The notes under the pieces are model-generated. The model was given only the letters and a program-made list of their open reading frames with translations. It had not been told where the DNA came from and ran no database searches. From Marinobacter antarcticus (GTDB taxonomy: Bacteria > Pseudomonadota > Gammaproteobacteria > Pseudomonadales > Oleiphilaceae), in the NCBI RefSeq assembly GCF_011049865.1, contig NZ_DRGY01000137.1, positions 1-56,795 of the forward strand: 56,795 nucleotides of DNA, given 5' to 3'. Made by a program: the position numbers and the translations under genes. This document shows positions 18,246 to 25,493 of the stretch, in pieces (the stretch's first letter is position 1; each line of letters opens with the position of its first letter).

Positions 18246-18743
18246 TTAAAGAACCTTCAGTGCTGCTTCGTAGTCTGGCTCGTCTTTGATTTCATTGACA
18301 AGTTGGCTGTGGATAACCTTGTCGTTTTCATCCAGAACCACCACGGCGCGGCTGCAAAGCCCGGCCAATGGGCCATTCTGAATGCTGACGCCGTAGTCCT
18401 GCTGGAAGCTGTAATTGCGGAAGGAGGAAAGTGTAATGACGTTTTCCAGGCCTTCTGCACCGCAAAAGCGGGCAGCTGCAAAGGGCAGGTCGGCGGAGAC
18501 AACCAGTACTACGGTGTTGTCCAGAGCGCCGGCTTTTTCGTTGAACTTACGAGTTGACGCGGCGCACACGCCAGTGTCGATGCTGGGGATGATGTTCAGG
18601 ATTTTGCGCTTTCCCGCCCAGCTATCGAGTTTTACGTCTTCCAGGCTGGCGTTGGTCAACGTTAAAGCCGGGGCCGTGTCGCCGTTTTGTGGAAAGGTGC
18701 CGCTCAGTTCAATCGGGTTGCCGTCAAGTGTGACTGTGCTCAT
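18246..18743 (-). CDS. tpx: Thiol peroxidase (atypical 2-Cys peroxiredoxin)
   Basis: 165 residues. It reduces hydrogen peroxide and preferentially lipid or alkyl hydroperoxides using thioredoxin. The peroxidatic cysteine is C60 in [12 protein letters not shown], and the resolving cysteine is C94 in ARFCGAEGL, matching the 61/95 pair of the Escherichia coli enzyme. N-terminal [20 protein letters not shown] and the C-terminal half are as expected, so the protein is complete and cytoplasmic. It is transcribed alone, leftward, with repeat element A just past its 3' end. Confidence 0.97.
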   Translation of the reverse strand: MSTVTLDGNPIELSGTFPQNGDTAPALTLTNASLEDVKLDSWAGKRKILNIIPSIDTGVCAASTRKFNEKAGALDNTVVLVVSADLPFAAARFCGAEGLENVITLSSFRNYSFQQDYGVSIQNGPLAGLCSRAVVVLDENDKVIHSQLVNEIKDEPDYEAALKVL

Positions 18744-18812
18744 GAATTGCTCCTTGTTATCGGTTAATGTTCATAAACAGCTTACTCTTTTTCGTCCACT
18801 TTGGATGGGTTT

Positions 18813-20024
18813 TCATCCTGCTTGTGGCTCAAATCCGGGCGCGGGGTGGCGCTGAACCAGCAGCAGGTAGCTGGCAAGAGACAACACACCACAGATGGCA
18901 ATGATGGTCGCCATCACCAGTGAGGTGCCGTTGTGCAGGTGGCCCACAAGCATGCCGGCGCCAGCGGCGACGGACATCTGAGCGAACCCGAACAGCGCCG
19001 AAGCGGAGCCGGCCATGCGCGGGAAATTGGCCATGGCACCCGCCATGGTCTGGGGCAGAACCATGCCAGTGCCGACCATAAACAGTGCCTGCGGCAGGAT
19101 CACCGCCCACACACTGAACACCTCTGCGAGAGCCAGAGCAACCATCAGGCCACCTGCGACAACGGCGATGAGCAGGCCGCGAACGAGGATTTGATCCGGC
19201 ACCATGCGGCTGCCAAGTCGAATGGCCAAAAGGTTGCCGGCGACGTACCCAGCAACGATGCCCGCGAAATACAGGCCAAACTGTTGCGGCGGTATTTCGA
19301 GGAAATCAATCAACACGAACGACGAGCCGGAGAGAAACGCAAACAGCCCGGAGAATATCAACGCGTTGGTCAGCGTATAACCAAGAAAGCTGATGTCGGT
19401 TCCGATGGCGCGGTAATTTCGAATCAGGCTGCGGAGCCTCAGGGGCTGGCGGTATTCCGGGCGCATGGGCTCGGGAATGCCGAAGGTGACGACGACGGCC
19501 ATGACCAGCGCATAACCACCCAGCGTTATGAAAATGGAGGGCCAGCCCAGGGTTGCCACCATCAGGCCGCCGAGTGTTGGCGCCACGGCCGGTGCCAGGG
19601 CCATGATGCTGGCAAGAATCGCCATGATTTTTGCGGCTTCACGGGGCGTGTAGATATCCCGGATGGCCGCGCGACCCAAAACGGGCCCTGCTGAGCCACC
19701 CAGTGCCTGCAGAAAGCGGCACAGAATCAGGGTTTCTATATTGCTGGCCAGCGCACAGCCGATGCTGGCCAGGGCAAACAGCACGAAGCCGCCCGCCATG
19801 ATGGGCTTGCGGCCGAACCGGTCGGCCAGCGGGCCGCACACCAGTTGTGCGATGGCAAAACCGACCATGTACAGGCTCAGCGTTAGCTGAACCTGGCTGG
19901 TACCACTGCCAAAATCGCTGCCGATCTGCGGCAACGCCGGCAGATACATATCGGTGGCTAATGGCCCCAGAGCGACGGCGGCGGCGAGCAGTATGGTGGT
20001 CCATATACTGGTGAGTGCGAGCAT
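18813..20024 (-). CDS. Bcr/CflA-family multidrug exporter (MFS)
   Basis: 403 residues, twelve transmembrane helices. The start LGPLATDMYLPALPQIGSDF is the hallmark of the Bcr/CflA drug-exporter group; CGPLADRFGRKPIM is the MFS loop 2-3 motif; LGRAAIRDIYTPREAAK lies between helices 4 and 5. It is a proton-driven exporter of the inner membrane, with bicyclomycin, chloramphenicol or sulfonamide-type drugs as typical substrates in relatives. It lies downstream of lysR on the same strand but is separated by repeat element B, so co-transcription is uncertain. Confidence 0.9.
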   Translation of the reverse strand: MLALTSIWTTILLAAAVALGPLATDMYLPALPQIGSDFGSGTSQVQLTLSLYMVGFAIAQLVCGPLADRFGRKPIMAGGFVLFALASIGCALASNIETLILCRFLQALGGSAGPVLGRAAIRDIYTPREAAKIMAILASIMALAPAVAPTLGGLMVATLGWPSIFITLGGYALVMAVVVTFGIPEPMRPEYRQPLRLRSLIRNYRAIGTDISFLGYTLTNALIFSGLFAFLSGSSFVLIDFLEIPPQQFGLYFAGIVAGYVAGNLLAIRLGSRMVPDQILVRGLLIAVVAGGLMVALALAEVFSVWAVILPQALFMVGTGMVLPQTMAGAMANFPRMAGSASALFGFAQMSVAAGAGMLVGHLHNGTSLVMATIIAICGVLSLASYLLLVQRHPAPGFEPQAG

Positions 20025-20057
20025 TTTCTATCCATGCATGTATTGGGAGAGGCAGGC

Positions 20058-20153
20058 GTGGGACAGGCTTTCCAAAACCCGCTCAAGCACGTCCATGTGG
20101 CGCTTGGGCTCCGCCATCCATGGCTCCGCACAGTTTTGGAAAGCCTGTCCCAC
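20058..20153. repeat. Palindromic repeat element, copy B
   Basis: Perfect 20-base arms GTGGGACAGGCTTTCCAAAA (20058-20077) and its complement (20134-20153) enclose a 56-base core. The core has CGTCCATG, GCGCTTGG and GCCATCCATGGC in the same order and spacing as copies A and C. It lies between the 3' end of the LysR gene and the start of the MFS gene. Confidence 0.88.
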
Positions 20154-20245
20154 ATCTGCAATCAACTTCGGAAGGATTCTAGAGGTTGTTTGGACAAAAA
20201 ATAACGGCAGTGCTGCTCATAGGATGTATGAAAAAAATTAATGGG

Positions 20246-21160
20246 TTACTCGCTCAGGCCATTCATGGTGGCCGCCACAGCGTTAACCTGGTTTCTTAAC
20301 CAAAGGTGGGCCGGGTCGTTCTGATTGCGGCGGTGCCAAACCATCAGCAGTGTAAAGGGCTTGAAACTGAAGGGTAGAGGCACCCATTCAAAATCCCGGA
20401 GTAAGTGTTTGCTCATGCGTTCCGGTGCGGTTGCCAACATGTCGGTGCCCCGGAGAAACTCGGGCAGGCCGGAGAAGTTGGAAACAGAAATAACGTTTCG
20501 ACGGGTCAGTCCGCGGGCTGAAAGCCCGGCTTCCAAGGCAGGCTGCTCGCCGCTGACGAACACCAATGACACGTGATCAGCCTTCAAATAATCGGTCACG
20601 CTCTGGGGCGCCTCACGCTTTTTCGGGTCGTAAAAAACCACCATGCGATCGCCCATCAGGCCTCTCTGCATGATGTCGGTGGCTTCCGGAGCATGGGGCG
20701 AGATGATGAGGTCACAGACATCCTTACGCAGCATTTCCGCGCTGGGAATGCCCGACGGAATTACCTGCAGCAGAATGCCCGGGGCCTGTTGTCGCAACCG
20801 CTGCATCAGCGGCGGCAGCAGCAGATCCCGTTCGTAGTCGTTGGCCGCCACGGTAAAGGTGAATTCTGTGGTTTCCGGCGTGAACGGCGGGCCGCCGGAG
20901 GCCAGCGAGTGCATATCGTACAGAATCTGGCGTACATGGGGGCCGGTCTGGAATGCGTATCGCGTGGGCACAATGCCGCGCCCGGACTTGACGAACAAAG
21001 GATCCCCAAGGGCTTTGCGCAAGCGCTCCAGGGTGTGACTGACCGCCGATTGGCTAACCCCGAGCTTCACAGCTGCGCGAGAAACGCTGCCTTCGTCGAG
21101 AACAACGACAAACGTATGAAGCGCGCGAATGTCGAGATTGAATGTATCAATAAGGTTCAT
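20246..21160 (-). CDS. LysR-family transcriptional regulator
   Basis: 304 residues. The N-terminal winged helix (about 10-70) carries LHTFVVVLDEGSVSRAAVKLGVSQSAVSHTLERLRK, in which the recognition helix is SQSAVSHTL. An effector-binding domain of two periplasmic-protein-like lobes follows (FTVAANDYERDLLLP onward). It resembles the NodD/NahR-like branch with GDPLFVKSGRGIVPT. The effector is unknown. It diverges from the acyltransferase gene across a 163-base gap with short dyads, a likely site for its control. Confidence 0.92.
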   Translation of the reverse strand: MNLIDTFNLDIRALHTFVVVLDEGSVSRAAVKLGVSQSAVSHTLERLRKALGDPLFVKSGRGIVPTRYAFQTGPHVRQILYDMHSLASGGPPFTPETTEFTFTVAANDYERDLLLPPLMQRLRQQAPGILLQVIPSGIPSAEMLRKDVCDLIISPHAPEATDIMQRGLMGDRMVVFYDPKKREAPQSVTDYLKADHVSLVFVSGEQPALEAGLSARGLTRRNVISVSNFSGLPEFLRGTDMLATAPERMSKHLLRDFEWVPLPFSFKPFTLLMVWHRRNQNDPAHLWLRNQVNAVAATMNGLSE

Positions 21161-21247
21161 GGATGAGAGTGTAATCCAGAACCACCATTCCCGGAACCGG
21201 GTTCAACATCAAAAAATTCATGATAAAAAATGAGGGTATGTTGACGT

Positions 21248-21310
21248 GATCCACCACTGCCCATCGCCTGTGGTGATTGGTATGATTGTCCACCACTGAC
21301 CACACAATCA
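21248..21310 (+). promoter_or_regulatory. Candidate operator/promoter region upstream of the acyltransferase
   Basis: The lysR-acyltransferase gap holds two copies of CCACCACTG (21251 and 21290), a dyad ATCCACCAC/GTGGTGAT, and TGATTGT/ACAATCA flanking the second copy. An extended -10 sequence TGGTATGAT lies at 21278-21286, about 40 bases before the acyltransferase ATG. No good -35 is present, which would suit activator dependence. These are plausible LysR contacts but unproved. Confidence 0.35.
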
Positions 21311-21323
21311 ATACAGGAAACTC

Positions 21324-22217
21324 ATGCTCAGCTTCCTTCCCGCTCCCGTTATCGGCGTACTCAATTCCTTACTGTTGGGAATCAACACACTTTTCTGGTG
21401 TCTGTTGCTCTATATCCCGGCGTTGCTGAAACTCATTATTCCCCATAAAGGTTTTCGGGTGTTGTGCACCCGATTCATCATCTGGGTCTCGGAATCCTGG
21501 GTGGCGTGCAATACCGGTTGGATGAAGCTGACGCAAAGCACTAAGTGGCAGGTTACAGGCGCGGAAAATCTTCGTCGTGAAAGCTGGTATCTGGTGCTGA
21601 GTAATCACCAGAGCTGGGTGGACATTCTGGCCATGCAGCGGGCGTTCAACCGTCGGGCACCGTTTCTCAAATTCTTCCTCAAGCAACAGCTTGTGTGGGT
21701 GCCGGTTATCGGGCTTGCCTGGTGGGGATTGGATTTTCCGTTCATGAAACGATACACGCGAGAGTATCTGATCAAGCATCCGGAAAAACGCGGGGAAGAT
21801 CTGAAAGCCACTCGCCGTGCCTGTGAGAAGTTTCGTTATACGCCGGTGAGTGTGATGAACTTTGTTGAAGGCACTCGATATACCCCGGCCAAGCGCGATC
21901 AGCTGAAATCACGCTACAAACACTTGCTGACACCGAAAGCGGGTGGCGCCGCCTTTGTTCTGGACACCATGGGCGATTCGATACAAACCCTGGTTGACGT
22001 AACCATTGCCTATCCCGGTGGTGCGCCTTCGTTTTGGGATTTTCTGTGCGGGCGGGTGCGCGAGGTGAAAATGGATATTCAAACCGTCACCATTCCCGAG
22101 CATTTGAAAGGGCGGGACTATTCAACCGATGCCAAGCACAGACGCAATGTGAAAGACTGGTTGGCAGAGCAGTGGCAAGCAAAAGATGAACGTCTGGAGG
22201 AAATGCTCCGGCCGTAG
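21324..22217 (+). CDS. Lysophospholipid acyltransferase (YihG/PlsC-like)
   Basis: 297 residues. It has an N-terminal membrane region (LLLGINTLFWCLLLYIPALLKLI) followed by the glycerolipid acyltransferase domain. The catalytic HX4D motif is NHQSWVDIL; the substrate-binding block is NFVEGTRYTP. It transfers an acyl group to a lysophospholipid at the inner membrane; the length and LKFFLKQQLVWVPVIGLAWW sequence match the YihG subgroup. The ATG at 21324 has a CAGGAAA site. It is followed convergently by a small acidic-protein gene. Confidence 0.92.
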   Translation: MLSFLPAPVIGVLNSLLLGINTLFWCLLLYIPALLKLIIPHKGFRVLCTRFIIWVSESWVACNTGWMKLTQSTKWQVTGAENLRRESWYLVLSNHQSWVDILAMQRAFNRRAPFLKFFLKQQLVWVPVIGLAWWGLDFPFMKRYTREYLIKHPEKRGEDLKATRRACEKFRYTPVSVMNFVEGTRYTPAKRDQLKSRYKHLLTPKAGGAAFVLDTMGDSIQTLVDVTIAYPGGAPSFWDFLCGRVREVKMDIQTVTIPEHLKGRDYSTDAKHRRNVKDWLAEQWQAKDERLEEMLRP

Positions 22218-22253
22218 CGTTCTTTGTCGGGCACTCTGCTTGAAGGGTGCCCT

Positions 22254-22466
22254 CTAAAGATCGCTCTCTTCATCGCTTGCTTCAACCTCATCCGGGTGTT
22301 CTTGCTGATATTTTTCCCAGTCTTCCCAATCGTGAGGCGTGCCGGCATGGGGTCTGCGCAGATGCTTGGCGTGCTCCAGCGCATTGTGACGTAGGCTGTG
22401 ATCGGGGCTTTCGTCGTCATCGTCGAAGCCGTGTTTTTTCAGAAATTCAGTTGCACTGATGGGCAT
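22254..22466 (-). CDS. Small acidic/His-rich hypothetical protein
   Basis: 70 residues, soluble, rich in Asp, Glu and His: FLKKHGFDDDDESPDHSLRH and a Glu/Asp-rich tail. I do not recognise a family. The gene is believable because an AAAGGAGG ribosome site lies six bases before its ATG, and its amino-acid composition is not that of an antisense frame. It has no cysteine, signal peptide or membrane segment. It lies just past the convergent acyltransferase gene and downstream of the RNase gene on the same strand. Confidence 0.65.
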   Translation of the reverse strand: MPISATEFLKKHGFDDDDESPDHSLRHNALEHAKHLRRPHAGTPHDWEDWEKYQQEHPDEVEASDEESDL

Positions 22467-22578
22467 GGCGCACCTCCTTTGAAGGATTCGAGTACCCTGT
22501 TGATACGATGCGCCTGTTGCTGTGGTTTTTCAATAATCAAAGGGGTTTTTCAACAACCTCAATCACCGCTCAACAAAC

Positions 22579-24555
22579 TCAGGCGTTGGCGGCCAGAGGA
22601 ATTTCCTCCGCGCTCACCAGCTTGAAGTTAACCTGCCGGCGCTCTTCTTCAACACCTGAAAAGCTGACTTTAACACCCTGCTCCACCTGGAAAATACGAC
22701 CATTCTTGTTGTGAATCAGGCGCAACGTGACCGGGTTGAAGCTGTACTTGCCGTTCAGATCCTTGCAACTGACAAACCCTTCCAGCCCATTGGCGTTCAG
22801 GCGAACAAAAAAACCAGCGGGGATTGTTCGGCTGATCACGCCATCCATGGGTTCTTCTCCCAGGGTTTTGGCAAAGTCGCTCCGAAGCCAGGTTTCAAGG
22901 CTGTTGGCTGCCTGGCGGGCCTTGAGCTGTGCGCTTTGAAGTGCCCGCAGTTGGTCCGGGCTCAGGGCCTTCATCGGCGTATCCCAAAGCGCTGCTTTGA
23001 TCACCCGATGCACATAGAGATCTGAGTACTTGCGCAGAGGAGACGTAAAAGTGGTGTAGGCATCAAGCCCCATGCCTTGATGGGGTGCCGCGGTAAACGC
23101 CAGTTCTGCGCGGGCCAGTTGGCGTGAAAGAACGCCTTTTACCGGCACCTCGGCCTCCAGCGCTGTCGTTTGCCTCATCAGCGTCTTGAAGCCTTCGGGT
23201 GTTTTGGCGTCTATGTCCGCAAGGTGCGGCGCATAACCTTCCACCAGGGTACGAATGTTGTCTGCGCGGTCGTCTCGGAACCCCGGGTGCTGGATGAACA
23301 GGCCAGATGGCTGTTTGGCGAGAAAATTCGCTGCACAGCGGTTGGCGGCAACCATGCATTCTTCCACCAATCGATGCGCTTCATTTTGCACAGACGGCTC
23401 AATCGCGCGAATACGCCGGTTTTCGTCAAGCCGGAGCCGGAATTCAGGCCTGTCGCCACTCAGCAATGCGTGTTCACTGCGCCACTTGCGCAGCGCTGTT
23501 GCGGCCTGGTGCAGCTGATCAAGACTGTTGGCAACCGAGTCCGACAGGGCTTTGATGCCTTCGTCTTCCCGGCCTTCAATCAGGTTTGAAACCAGATCGT
23601 AGCTGAGCTTTCCATGAGAGCGAATCACCGCTTGATGGAAGCTGTAATCGCCAAGGCTGCCGTCGTTATTGACCTGCAGATCACACACAAGCACCAAGCG
23701 CTTCATGTCGGGCATCAGCGAGCACAGCCGTGTGCTGATCGTATCGGGAAGCATGGGCAAAGGCTCACCCGGGAAATAAATGGCGGTCGCCCGGTTGAAC
23801 GCCTCGAGTTCAGCCGCGCTTTCCGGCTCAATAATCGCGGAGGGATCGGCGATGGCGATGGATAGTGCCCATCCTGTGGCGTTGGGCTCCGCGAGCAGTG
23901 CGTCGTCCATGTCCTGGGTAGCGGGGCTGTCGATGGTGACATACGCCCGGTCAGTTCGGTCTTCTCGCCCGGTTTCGCGGGCCTCGATAGCCGCTTCATC
24001 GAGGCTCTCCGCCTGTTGCACCACGGCAGCGGGCCAGGCGTCTGCCAGATCAAAGGTGGCAAGGGTCAGCGCGCGTTCAATACCCGGTTCACCGGCTTTA
24101 CCAATAACCCGGAGTACTTTCGCCTGGCCTTTGCCATCGTGAATCGGATGCTTGTGTATGCAGCAGTATAGATAGTCGTCTGGCTGCGCATTCATCCGTT
24201 CGTTCGGGGGGATGAAGATCCAGCGATTGATGCCGGGCGTTTCAGGCACAACAAAATGCCCTTTTCCCTTAACAAGATAGCGCCCGACAAAGGTGCTCAA
24301 TCGGCTTTCAATGAGGCCGTCGACCAGGCCCTGGACTTTGCCTTTGTCCAGTTCCTGCTCGGTAACATTAATCCGGTCACCGGGCAGCACTTTTTGCATT
24401 TCTTCGGGGGGCAGGAACACGTCCCGTCCTTCATCCAGTGCGACAAATCCGAACCGGCCGTTGGTGGCCTTAACCGTCCCCGTGGAGACGACTTTGCTTT
24501 CCTCGATATCAGACTTTAGCTGGCGCAACTGGCTGAGAGCGTCGGCGTTGAACAT
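22579..24555 (-). CDS. rnb: Exoribonuclease of the RNase II family
   Basis: 658 residues: N-terminal cold-shock-type RNA-binding domain (TVKATNGRFGFVALDEGRDVF), then a second one, the catalytic RNB domain, and a C-terminal S1-type domain (LEGFVSCKDLNGKY). The active-site stretch is IDSPATQDMDDALLA, with the conserved aspartates that bind magnesium. PHQGMGLDAYTTFTSPLRKY is the RNB signature. The length fits RNase II better than RNase R (about 800 residues), and the long lysine-rich tail of RNase R is absent. It degrades single-stranded RNA 3' to 5' in the cytoplasm. Confidence 0.9.
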   Translation of the reverse strand: MFNADALSQLRQLKSDIEESKVVSTGTVKATNGRFGFVALDEGRDVFLPPEEMQKVLPGDRINVTEQELDKGKVQGLVDGLIESRLSTFVGRYLVKGKGHFVVPETPGINRWIFIPPNERMNAQPDDYLYCCIHKHPIHDGKGQAKVLRVIGKAGEPGIERALTLATFDLADAWPAAVVQQAESLDEAAIEARETGREDRTDRAYVTIDSPATQDMDDALLAEPNATGWALSIAIADPSAIIEPESAAELEAFNRATAIYFPGEPLPMLPDTISTRLCSLMPDMKRLVLVCDLQVNNDGSLGDYSFHQAVIRSHGKLSYDLVSNLIEGREDEGIKALSDSVANSLDQLHQAATALRKWRSEHALLSGDRPEFRLRLDENRRIRAIEPSVQNEAHRLVEECMVAANRCAANFLAKQPSGLFIQHPGFRDDRADNIRTLVEGYAPHLADIDAKTPEGFKTLMRQTTALEAEVPVKGVLSRQLARAELAFTAAPHQGMGLDAYTTFTSPLRKYSDLYVHRVIKAALWDTPMKALSPDQLRALQSAQLKARQAANSLETWLRSDFAKTLGEEPMDGVISRTIPAGFFVRLNANGLEGFVSCKDLNGKYSFNPVTLRLIHNKNGRIFQVEQGVKVSFSGVEEERRQVNFKLVSAEEIPLAANA

Positions 24556-24625
24556 GGGGTAACCTGGCTGAAAAAATGAATGATGGGGCGGAGTATAACG
24601 TTTATGTCGATGCGAGTCAGACCCC

Positions 24626-24777
24626 TTACGTGTGGTTAATTGCCGTCATTTTTTCAAAGTGATCAACCAAGCGTCCTATTTCGTTATCGGGTTTGTCCAG
24701 CCGCGGCAGGGTTAAGCTGCCACTGCGAACTTTCTTTACCGCCTTTTCCAGCCCCACGAAGCGCTTGCAGCGATGCT
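24626..24777 (-). pseudogene. Relic of a HAMP-domain signalling protein
   Basis: A 49-codon open stretch bounded by stops translates to FVGLEKAVKKVRSG and then DNEIGRLVDHFEKMTA, the second half of a HAMP linker (the conserved D-E-I-G-x-L-x-x-x-F-x-x-M pattern). No transmembrane part, kinase, GGDEF or methyl-accepting domain is attached on either side. It seems to be the remains of a deleted receptor or kinase gene. It lies in the 347-base gap between the RNase and DUF411 genes, which otherwise holds only the tandem repeats listed separately. Confidence 0.5.
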
Positions 24778-24838
24778 AGCCTGGCTCTGTGATTTGTAGG
24801 CCAGCCCGGATTTATGCTGAGAGGGGCCTGCTTGGTTC

Positions 24839-24880
24839 AGAGTGCAACTAACTAAGAGTGCAACTAACTAAGAGTGCAGC
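24839..24880. repeat. Tandem 16-base direct repeats
   Basis: Two complete units of AGAGTGCAACTAACTA and a partial third (AGAGTGCAGC) lie head to tail, 22 bases before the 3' end of the DUF411 gene. The unit contains short CTAACTA direct repeats. This is too short and without spacers for a CRISPR array; it may come from replication slippage next to the HAMP relic. Confidence 0.85.
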
Positions 24881-24902
24881 TATAAAAAGCACGGCTGACT
24901 AA

Positions 24903-25352
24903 CTAGTTGTACTCGGAGAATACCTTGGTCTGGCCTTGGTCGTTGAACATCAATACTTCGTAGTGATCTTTGCGGTCGCCCATTTCCATGCCGGGTGAGC
25001 CGGCGGGCATGCCGGGGACGGTCAGGCCTTTGGCTTTCGGGGCGCTGGCGATCAGCCGACGAATGTCGTCAGCGGGTACATGGCCTTCGATCACGTAGTC
25101 ACCCACAAAGGCGGTGTGGCAACTGGCCAGGTTACGGGTGAGCCCAGCATCGATTTTGACGCGGTTCATATCGTTGGTTTCGGTGGTTTCCACGTCAAAG
25201 CCGTTGCTTTTCAGGTGATCAACCCAGGCTGTACAACAGCCGCAGGTGGGCGATTTGTAAACATGTATGCTCTGTGCAGCGCCCGCCGCCAATAGGGGTG
25301 TGCTGAAGCCGAAGGTGGCGCTGAGGGCCAGTCCGAGAATCTGTTTTTTCAT
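24903..25352 (-). CDS. DUF411 metal-binding secreted protein
   Basis: 149 residues with a signal peptide ending at LLAAGAAQS. The mature part begins IHVYKSPTCGCCTAWVDHLK, the CxCC signature of DUF411 proteins, and a further Cys-His pair occurs in NLASCHTAFVGDYVIEGHVP. Relatives are periplasmic proteins found with copper and other metal-resistance genes. It is the last gene of the merR-copA operon, 24 bases after the small membrane peptide gene. It probably binds copper or a similar soft metal in the periplasm; its biochemical action is not established. Confidence 0.88.
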   Translation of the reverse strand: MKKQILGLALSATFGFSTPLLAAGAAQSIHVYKSPTCGCCTAWVDHLKSNGFDVETTETNDMNRVKIDAGLTRNLASCHTAFVGDYVIEGHVPADDIRRLIASAPKAKGLTVPGMPAGSPGMEMGDRKDHYEVLMFNDQGQTKVFSEYN

Positions 25353-25376
25353 GATGTTGCTCTCTTTGTGCTGCGT

Positions 25377-25493
25377 TCAGTGACCGCTGTGATTTTGTTG
25401 GGGGGTGTCGGTATCCGGCGATGAAAGCCAGAACCACCAGACGATGGCAGCCATCAGGACAAGTCCTCCGGCATTGACCAGTATTGTTTGCAT
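25377..25493 (-). CDS. 38-residue membrane peptide between copA and DUF411
   Basis: An ATG at 25493 overlaps the copA stop codon (TGATG), and the frame encodes 38 residues: one transmembrane helix (LVNAGGLVLMAAIVWWFWL) and a short polar tail ending QQNHSGH with two histidines. Overlap with copA implies translational coupling, and the sequence has real-protein composition. I do not recognise a named family; the WWFW motif and position suggest a small partner of the copper pump or a metal-binding anchor. It is too short for usual gene callers. Confidence 0.65.
   Translation of the reverse strand: MQTILVNAGGLVLMAAIVWWFWLSSPDTDTPQQNHSGH

Noticed and set aside
21241..21286. TTGACG and TATGAT as a standard promoter
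   Set aside because: The spacer would be 34 bases, far too long for a sigma-70 promoter.
22840..22860. CCATCCATGG sequence like the core of the palindromic elements
   Set aside because: It is in the coding part of the RNase gene (PMDGVIS) and lacks the arms and other core motifs.
24839..24880. Possible CRISPR array
   Set aside because: Units are directly adjacent, only 16 bases long and fewer than three, with no spacers and no cas genes.
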